Assembly (NCBI GenBank): GCA_934373235.1
Contig: CAKROW010000055.1
Span: forward strand, 1 to 18,460
Reading direction: 5' to 3'
Origin: an uncultured Blautia sp.
GTDB taxonomy: Bacteria > Bacillota > Clostridia > Lachnospirales > Lachnospiraceae
DNA: 18,460 nucleotides
Part shown: piece by piece, positions 12,947 through 18,460 of the stretch
How positions within the stretch are numbered: position 1 is the first letter of the stretch
Layout of the letters: each line of letters begins with the position of its first letter
Translations under genes and position numbers: made by a program
Notes under the pieces: generated by a model
The model's database searches: none
The model's input: the letters and a program-made list of their open reading frames with translations, nothing else
What the model was told of the DNA's origin: nothing

Positions 12947-14668
12947 ATGGAACGATGGGTGGTAGCTGCAAAACGGGCAGATTTTGCGGCCATCGGTAAA
13001 GAATTTGGAATAGACCCTGTGATCGCAAGACTGATCCGCAACAGGGATGTAATAGAAAAAGAAGATATCAGGAAGTATCTTTTCGGAACAGTGGAGGAGC
13101 TGGCGTCTCCACATCTTATGAAAGATGTGGATCGCGGGGTAGAGATACTTCAGGATAAGATAAAATTACAGAAAAAAATAAGAATCATTGGAGACTATGA
13201 TATAGATGGTGTGATGTCCACGTATATTCTTCTGCGTGGCTTTAAGCGCGTTGGAGCACTGGTGGATACCTATATTCCGGACAGAGTGGCAGATGGATAT
13301 GGGATCCATGAGCATCTGATCCGGAAGTCAATAGAAGACGGGATCGATACCATAGTGACCTGTGACAACGGGATTGCAGCATATTCAGAGATTGAAATGG
13401 CAAAGGAGGCCGGAATTACGGTGATCATCACAGATCATCATGAGATTCCCTATAAAGAGACAGCGACCGGACGGCAGTTTATCATTCCTTCGGCAGATGC
13501 AGTTATCAATCCCAAACAGCAGGACTGCAAATATCCGGAGAAACAGCTTTGTGGAGCAGTGGTGGCATATAAACTGATCTGTGCGCTTTATGAAGCATTT
13601 CAGATACCGGAAAAAGAGCTTGAAGATTATCTGGAACTGGGAGCTGTTGCCACAGTAGGAGATGTCATGGATCTTCAGGGAGAAAACAGGATACTGGTAA
13701 AAGAGGGACTTCGCAGACTAGCACATACCTGGAACAGAGGTCTTCGGGCACTGATCAGGGCCAATGGACTGGAAGATGGACTGATCACAGCCTATCATGT
13801 GGGATTTGTGCTGGGGCCATGTATCAATGCAAGCGGAAGGCTTGACACGGCAGCCCGTTCCCTGAAACTTCTGTGTGCAGAAACAGAGGATGAAGCAGCC
13901 CGGCTGGCAGGTGATCTTACAGCTTTAAATGAAAGCAGAAAAGCTCTTACTGAAGAAGGAAAAGAGAAGGCTGTCCGCATTGTGGAAGAGACAGAAGCAG
14001 GAAAAGACAGGGTGCTGGTGATATATATTCCCGACTGCCACGAAAGTCTGGCAGGCATTATTGCCGGACGGATCCGTGAAAAATATAATAAACCGGTCTT
14101 TGTACTTACCAGAGGCGAGACAATAGTAAAGGGAAGCGGAAGATCCATAGAAGAGTATTCCATGTTTGAGGAACTTGTAAAGTGCGGAGATCTTCTGGAA
14201 CAGTTTGGAGGACATCCCATGGCAGCAGGGCTTTCCATACGAGAGGAAAATATAGAACTGTTCAGGAAACGGTTAAATAAAAACTGTACACTGACTGAAA
14301 AAGATCTGACGCCTAAGATCCTCATTGATGTGCCAATGCCGATCTCCTACATAAGTCATGAGCTGGTAGAACAGATTTCTGTTCTTGAGCCTTTTGGAAA
14401 GGGAAATGCAAAGCCTCTGTTTGCACAGAAGGATCTTAAAGTGTTAAGTATGAGGATTCTTGGCAAAAATAGAAATGTGGCAAAAGTTCAGCTTATGGAT
14501 CAGACCGGATGTGTTATGGATGGCGTATATTTTGGGGAAGCAGAGGAATTTCAGAGGGAAGTTGCTGGATGCAGCGCTGTTTCTGTAATTTATTACCCGG
14601 AAATCAACCGTTATCAGGGCAGGGAAACGCTGCAGATCATTATCAGGAATTACATGGTACAGAAGTAA
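12947..14668 (+). CDS. recJ: Single-stranded-DNA-specific exonuclease RecJ
   Basis: This is a 5'-3' exonuclease of the DHH superfamily acting in recombination and mismatch/base-excision repair in the cytoplasm. Motif I is GDYDIDG (82-88), motif II TCDNGI (around Asp140), motif III TDHHE (162-166), followed by VINPKQQDCKYPEKQLCGA. The DHHA1 domain shows SLAGIIAGRI and FGGHPMAAG. A C-terminal OB-type region follows. Length 573 is normal for the family. ATG 12947 has a perfect AGGAGG at 12934-12939. A promoter is needed after the strong secDF terminator; TATTAT (12925-12930) or TACAAT (12912-12917) are weak -10 candidates without good -35 boxes. The following gene apt has its own promoter. Confidence 0.93.
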   Translation: MERWVVAAKRADFAAIGKEFGIDPVIARLIRNRDVIEKEDIRKYLFGTVEELASPHLMKDVDRGVEILQDKIKLQKKIRIIGDYDIDGVMSTYILLRGFKRVGALVDTYIPDRVADGYGIHEHLIRKSIEDGIDTIVTCDNGIAAYSEIEMAKEAGITVIITDHHEIPYKETATGRQFIIPSADAVINPKQQDCKYPEKQLCGAVVAYKLICALYEAFQIPEKELEDYLELGAVATVGDVMDLQGENRILVKEGLRRLAHTWNRGLRALIRANGLEDGLITAYHVGFVLGPCINASGRLDTAARSLKLLCAETEDEAARLAGDLTALNESRKALTEEGKEKAVRIVEETEAGKDRVLVIYIPDCHESLAGIIAGRIREKYNKPVFVLTRGETIVKGSGRSIEEYSMFEELVKCGDLLEQFGGHPMAAGLSIREENIELFRKRLNKNCTLTEKDLTPKILIDVPMPISYISHELVEQISVLEPFGKGNAKPLFAQKDLKVLSMRILGKNRNVAKVQLMDQTGCVMDGVYFGEAEEFQREVAGCSAVSVIYYPEINRYQGRETLQIIIRNYMVQK

Positions 14669-14739
14669 AAAAATCACTTTTTCAGAGAATATGCCCAATG
14701 GAGAATGGCGTATTTACACGAGTTCTGTCGGGTTTTGCA

Positions 14740-14768
14740 TTGATTCTGTAAAGGAAAAGTGGTATACT
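14740..14768 (+). promoter_or_regulatory. Sigma-A promoter of apt
   Basis: TTGATT (14740-14745) and TATACT (14763-14768) are separated by 17 bp. The rest of the recJ-apt gap (14669-14739) shows only a weak ATATGCC/GGCGTAT stem and no convincing terminator. Confidence 0.7.
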
Positions 14769-14805
14769 TAACATTATTTGAAAAATGGAAGAAATGGGGA
14801 TTGTT

Positions 14806-15330
14806 ATGAAAAAAATTGAAGAATATGTCAGAAGTATCCCGGATTTTCCCGAGCCGGGAATTATTTTCCGTGATATTACAAGTGTGCTTGAGGATGCAGA
14901 TGGATTACAGCTTGCAGTTGATTCCATGCAGGAGGAGCTTAAGGATATAGATGTGGACGTAGTTGTGGGACTGGAATCAAGGGGATTTATTTTTGGTATG
15001 CCGGTTGCATATAATCTTCATAAACCTTTTGTTCCTGTACGCAAGAAGGGCAAGCTTCCCTGTGAGACCGTTTCTGCTTCCTATGATCTGGAATATGGCA
15101 GTGCGGAGATCGAGATGCACAAGGATTCCATCAAACCGGGACAGAAAGTGGTGATCATTGATGACCTTATTGCCACAGGCGGTACCGTGGAGGCTGCTGT
15201 CCGTCTTGTGGAGGAGCTTGGAGGAGTTGTTGTAAAAATCGTATTTCTGATGGAACTTGAAGGGCTTAAAGGCCGCGAGAAGCTTAAGGGATATGATGTG
15301 GCGTCCGTGATCCGTTACGAGGGGAAATAG
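14806..15330 (+). CDS. apt: Adenine phosphoribosyltransferase
   Basis: This cytoplasmic purine-salvage enzyme converts adenine and PRPP to AMP and pyrophosphate. The N-terminal IPDFPEPGIIFRDIT (11-25), the ESRGFIFG strand and the PRPP-binding loop VVIIDDLIATGGT (115-127) are diagnostic. From ATG 14806 the protein has 174 residues, the family's normal size, and starts with MKKIEEYV as relatives do. The upstream in-frame ATG at 14785 adds seven residues and would lie only about 10 nt from the predicted transcript start, with no ribosome binding site. GGGGA at 14796-14800 is the likely site for 14806. It precedes rel, and apt-rel adjacency is widespread in Firmicutes, linking purine salvage with (p)ppGpp control. 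Confidence 0.95.
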   Translation: MKKIEEYVRSIPDFPEPGIIFRDITSVLEDADGLQLAVDSMQEELKDIDVDVVVGLESRGFIFGMPVAYNLHKPFVPVRKKGKLPCETVSASYDLEYGSAEIEMHKDSIKPGQKVVIIDDLIATGGTVEAAVRLVEELGGVVVKIVFLMELEGLKGREKLKGYDVASVIRYEGK

Positions 15331-15428
15331 TTTTTCCGTTGGGAGAGGATGTTGAGAACTGTTAGGAGCCGTGATGCTGTTCATACAGGCATACGGGGAT
15401 TAAATTGTGCACAGGCAGGTGGAATTTA

Positions 15429-17759
15429 ATGGCAGAGACAAAAAATACGGAAAAACAGAACATAAAGATTAAAAAGGATGAAGAAGAGAAGCTGGAGTCT
15501 GTCAGGAAGGCGGATGCGGCAGTGAAATCCATGCATGATTTTACAAGTCCGGAGGTGCTTTATCAGGAGCTGATAAAAAGTGTCCGCAAGTATCATCCCT
15601 CCACAGATATTTCCATGATCGAGAAGGCCTATAGAGTTGCCAGTGAGGCTCATAAGGATCAAAAGCGAAAATCCGGTGAACCTTATATTATCCATCCTTT
15701 GTGTGTGGCAATCATTCTTGCGGATCTTGAGCTGGATAAGGAGACGATCGTGGCTGGTCTTCTCCATGATGCAGTGGAAGATACCTGGATGACCTACGAG
15801 GAAGTGGAGAAGGAGTTTGGCTCCGAGGTAGCTCTTCTTGTAGATGGAGTTACCAAGCTGGGTCAGTTGTCCTATTCCAAGGACAAGGTGGAGGTCCAGG
15901 CAGAGAACCTGAGGAAGATGTTCCTTGCAATGGCCAAGGACATCCGCGTCATCCTGATCAAACTGGCAGACAGACTTCATAATATGCGTACACTTCAGTA
16001 TATGAGGCCGGAGAAGCAGCAGGAGAAGGCCAGAGAAACCATGGATATCTACGCACCTATTGCCATGCGTCTTGGTATTTCCAAGATCAAGGTGGAGCTG
16101 GATGATCTTTCACTTAAGTACCTGAAGCCGGATATATATTACGATCTGGTGGAGAAGGTGGCACTGCGCAAAAGTGCAAGAGAGGAATTTGTCAATTCTA
16201 TTGTATGTCAGGTTAAGAGACATATGGAGGATGCGGGGATCAAGGCTCAGGTAGACGGTCGTGTGAAGCATTTCTTCAGTATCTATAAGAAGATGGTCAA
16301 TCAGGATAAGACCATTGATCAGATCTATGATCTGTTTGCCGTCAGGATCATTGTGGATACAGTCAAGGACTGCTATGCGGCACTTGGTGTGATCCATGAG
16401 ATGTATAAACCGATTCCCGGAAGATTCAAAGATTATATCGCAATGCCCAAGGCCAATATGTACCAGTCTCTTCATACAACATTGATCGGCCCTAATGGAC
16501 AGCCTTTTGAGATCCAGATCCGTACTTTTGAGATGCATAAAACCGCAGAATACGGTATTGCTGCTCACTGGAAATATAAAGAAACCTCAGATGGTAAGAA
16601 ACCTGGAAAGAGCGAGGAGGAAAAGCTGAACTGGCTGCGTCAGATCCTGGAATGGCAGAGGGACATGTCTGATAACAGAGAATTTATGAGCCTTCTGAAA
16701 AATGACCTGGATCTTTTTGCAGACAGTGTTTACTGTTTTACACCTCAGGGAGATGTAAAGACATTGCCTAATGGTTCCACACCCATTGATTTTGCCTACA
16801 GTGTCCACAGTGCAGTGGGAAATAAGATGGTAGGCGCAAGAGTCAACGGCAAGCTGGTGCCTATTGAATATAAGATCAAGAACGGTGACCGGATTGAGAT
16901 CATTACATCCCAGAATTCCCAGGGACCCAGCCGTGACTGGCTGAAGATCGTCAAGAGTACCCAGGCAAAGAACAAGATCAACCAGTGGTTTAAGAAAGAG
17001 CTGAAGGAAGATAATATCCTTAAAGGAAAGGATATGCTTAACCAGTATGCACGTACCAAAGGTTTTAAACTTGGTTTGTATACCAAGCCTCAGTATATGG
17101 AATCTGTAATGCACAAATACGGATTCAGAGACTGGGATTCCGTCCTGGCTGCGATCGGACATGGAGGACTGAAAGAAGGTCAGGTATTTAACAAGCTTGT
17201 GGAAGCTTATGAGAGGGAGCATAAGAAGGAACTCACAGACGAGCAGGTTCTGGAAGCTGCGGCAGAGTCTCAGGAGAAGCTTCATATCGCAAAGAGCAAA
17301 AGTGGTATCGTTGTAAAGGGTATCCATGATGTTGCAGTGCGTTTTTCCAAATGCTGCAGCCCTATTCCGGGAGATGAGATCGTAGGCTTTGTCACAAGAG
17401 GAAGAGGGATCACTATCCACCGTACAGACTGTGTGAATGTTCTGAATATGTCAGAGCTTGACAGGAACAGGCTGATCGAGGCGGAATGGCAGACTCCGGA
17501 TTCCAAGACAGTTGAGAAATATGAGGCTGAGATTCAGGTATACGCTAATAACCGAACCGGACTTCTGGTAGATCTTTCCAAGATCTTTACAGAACGTAAG
17601 ATCGATCTGCGCAGTATCAACAGTCGTACAAGCAAACAGGAAATGGCAACCATCACAATGAGCTTTAATGTTGGAAGTAAACAGGAGCTGCAGACGCTGA
17701 TTGAGAAGATCCGGCAGATCGAGAGCGTTATTGATGTAAAGAGAAGAACAACAGGTTAA
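15429..17759 (+). CDS. rel: Bifunctional (p)ppGpp synthetase/hydrolase (RelA/SpoT family)
   Basis: This long RSH enzyme makes and degrades the stringent-response alarmone (p)ppGpp and works on the ribosome. The hydrolase domain is intact: His89, HD at 113-114, ED at 117-118 and Asp181 in LADRLHN. The synthetase domain carries RFKD at 332-335, the form found in bifunctional Rel rather than the acidic ExDD of monofunctional RelA, followed by MPKANMYQSLHTT. A TGS domain starts near 436 (CFTPQGDVKTLPNG). The zinc-finger/conserved-cysteine region shows KCCSPIPGDEIVGFVTRG and HRTDCVN. The ACT domain is about 693-776. Length 776 is a little longer than the usual 720-740 because of a charged N-terminal extension of about 35 residues. 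ATG 15429 has AGGTGG six bases upstream; TTG 15405 is rejected. Confidence 0.95.
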   Translation: MAETKNTEKQNIKIKKDEEEKLESVRKADAAVKSMHDFTSPEVLYQELIKSVRKYHPSTDISMIEKAYRVASEAHKDQKRKSGEPYIIHPLCVAIILADLELDKETIVAGLLHDAVEDTWMTYEEVEKEFGSEVALLVDGVTKLGQLSYSKDKVEVQAENLRKMFLAMAKDIRVILIKLADRLHNMRTLQYMRPEKQQEKARETMDIYAPIAMRLGISKIKVELDDLSLKYLKPDIYYDLVEKVALRKSAREEFVNSIVCQVKRHMEDAGIKAQVDGRVKHFFSIYKKMVNQDKTIDQIYDLFAVRIIVDTVKDCYAALGVIHEMYKPIPGRFKDYIAMPKANMYQSLHTTLIGPNGQPFEIQIRTFEMHKTAEYGIAAHWKYKETSDGKKPGKSEEEKLNWLRQILEWQRDMSDNREFMSLLKNDLDLFADSVYCFTPQGDVKTLPNGSTPIDFAYSVHSAVGNKMVGARVNGKLVPIEYKIKNGDRIEIITSQNSQGPSRDWLKIVKSTQAKNKINQWFKKELKEDNILKGKDMLNQYARTKGFKLGLYTKPQYMESVMHKYGFRDWDSVLAAIGHGGLKEGQVFNKLVEAYEREHKKELTDEQVLEAAAESQEKLHIAKSKSGIVVKGIHDVAVRFSKCCSPIPGDEIVGFVTRGRGITIHRTDCVNVLNMSELDRNRLIEAEWQTPDSKTVEKYEAEIQVYANNRTGLLVDLSKIFTERKIDLRSINSRTSKQEMATITMSFNVGSKQELQTLIEKIRQIESVIDVKRRTTG

Positions 17760-17771
17760 GGAGGACGCCTT

Positions 17772-18398
17772 ATGGCAAAGCTTGAATTACAGCAGTGTGT
17801 GGTAGGATCCGTATATACAAACTGCTATTTCCTTAAGAATAAAGAGACAGGAGAACTTCTTATTGTTGATCCGGGTGATGCGCCGGATAAAATATTCCGG
17901 AAAGTGGATCAGATGCAGGGGAAACCTGTGGCGATTCTTCTGACGCATGGACATTTTGACCATATCATGGCGGTGGAGGATGTAAGAGCCAGATATCAGA
18001 TTCCTGTGTATGCATGCAGGGAGGAAGAGGAAATGCTTCTGGATCCTTCTGTGAATATGACTATATACAGAAAGTCCTGTTCCCTGGAAGCAGATGTTCT
18101 TCTTGATGACGGACAGATTTTTGAGGTGGCAGGATTTTCCATTCAGATGTTCCATACACCGGGACATACCAAGGGAAGTTGCTGCTACTATATAGAAGAA
18201 GAAGGTGTCCTTTTCAGCGGAGATACACTTTTCCACGGATCTGTGGGAAGAACAGATTTTCCGGGAGGAAGCAGTGCCCGGATCATAAAGAGTCTTCACA
18301 GGCTTCTTGAGGTTCTGCCTGAGTCCACAGAAGTATTTCCGGGACACGATACATCCACAACTATTGGTTATGAAAAGAGGTACAATCCATTTGTATAA
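17772..18398 (+). CDS. Metallo-beta-lactamase-fold hydrolase (glyoxalase II-like, YcbL type)
   Basis: This 208-residue cytoplasmic metallohydrolase has the complete di-metal signature THGHFDH (His59, His61, Asp63, His64), His132 in TPGHT, Asp151 in SGDTLF and His192 in PGHD. The compact size and GSVGRTDFPGG stretch fit the YcbL/glyoxalase II-like subgroup, which lacks the C-terminal substrate domain of true glyoxalase II. The actual substrate is unknown. AAGGAGG at 17758-17764 overlaps the rel stop codon, so translation is probably coupled. The gene sits between rel and hemZ, a common order in Clostridia, without a clear functional link. Confidence 0.92.
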   Translation: MAKLELQQCVVGSVYTNCYFLKNKETGELLIVDPGDAPDKIFRKVDQMQGKPVAILLTHGHFDHIMAVEDVRARYQIPVYACREEEEMLLDPSVNMTIYRKSCSLEADVLLDDGQIFEVAGFSIQMFHTPGHTKGSCCYYIEEEGVLFSGDTLFHGSVGRTDFPGGSSARIIKSLHRLLEVLPESTEVFPGHDTSTTIGYEKRYNPFV

Positions 18399-18460
18399 GA
18401 TTGGCATTTTGTTTCAGAACAGAGATTTTGAACATGATGTGTATGAGCTGATCAAAGCGT
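18391..18460 (+). CDS. hemZ: Start of hemZ, coproporphyrinogen dehydrogenase HemZ (partial)
   Basis: The reading frame continues past the right edge. The visible LYKIGILFQNRDFEHDVYEL matches the N-terminus expected of HemZ, a radical SAM enzyme of the coproporphyrinogen III dehydrogenase type, and gene order rel-MBL-hemZ supports this. Two starts are possible: ATG 18370, overlapping the previous gene by 29 nt without a visible ribosome binding site, or TTG 18391 with AAAAGAGG about 10 nt upstream. I prefer TTG because relatives start near YK-x-x-I. Only 23 codons are visible, so the call rests heavily on context. Confidence 0.6.
   Translation, partial: MYKIGILFQNRDFEHDVYELIKA

Noticed and set aside
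15331..15428. Promoter directly before rel (TTGAGA at 15352)
   Set aside because: No acceptable -10 lies 16-18 bp downstream; read-through from apt is more likely. Otherwise I see nothing in this gap.
15426..15980. 184-residue open frame on the minus strand over the rel start
   Set aside because: It is a shadow of the HD-domain coding sequence.
16587..17420. 277-residue open frame on the minus strand inside rel
   Set aside because: It is antisense to a fully conserved rel gene, with no recognisable motif or ribosome binding site.

Overview
The window looks like a chromosomal segment of a low-to-mid GC Gram-positive anaerobe of the class Clostridia, most likely Lachnospiraceae (Blautia/Dorea/Ruminococcus-like). 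The evidence is strong AGGAGG-type ribosome binding sites, a DUF5688 protein (a family seen mainly in this group), a TIGR04086 membrane protein, the SCIFF peptide system (scfA/scfB), a fused SecDF, and the block recJ-apt-rel-MBL hydrolase-hemZ. I see no CRISPR array, tRNA, rRNA, insertion sequence or prophage.

Layout: (1) Positions 1-310 are AT-rich, without a convincing gene, and carry two families of short repeats. (2) At 311-1931 are a low-molecular-weight tyrosine phosphatase and, behind its own promoter and a roughly 140-nt leader of four successive hairpins, a DUF5688 protein. (3) At 1994-4773, on the minus strand, lies a three-gene ABC importer of the TrpXYZ-like type (binding protein, permease, ATPase) with a clear promoter, an intercistronic hairpin and a terminator. 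(4) At 4923-8256 are a leaderless amidase with a SPOR domain, a DUF218/YdcF protein, and a secreted, membrane-anchored surface protein with an acidic Thr/Glu/Pro stalk. (5) At 8323-12837 are a small TIGR04086 membrane protein, the 46-residue six-cysteine SCIFF peptide, its radical SAM/SPASM maturase and SecDF. (6) At 12947-18460 are recJ, apt, a bifunctional (p)ppGpp synthetase/hydrolase, a metallo-beta-lactamase-fold hydrolase and the start of hemZ.

How the genes fit together: scfA has its own sigma-A-type promoter and is separated from the maturase gene by a hairpin with a T-rich tail, which should give many more peptide than maturase transcripts. SecDF follows the maturase by 14 nt. This suggests coupling between peptide modification and export, but that is inference. 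A strong terminator after secDF separates this unit from recJ, and apt has its own promoter. The stretch rel-MBL-hemZ is tightly packed.

The least explained signals are the hairpin leader before the DUF5688 gene, the ATCAGAGTAG direct repeats across the DUF218 promoter, the TTTTAGACCA repeats at the left edge, TGTCGAA (Spo0A-box-like) heptamers at two promoters, and the sequestered ribosome binding site of the TIGR04086 gene. Starts were chosen by ribosome binding site and family alignment from memory. No search or folding program was run.
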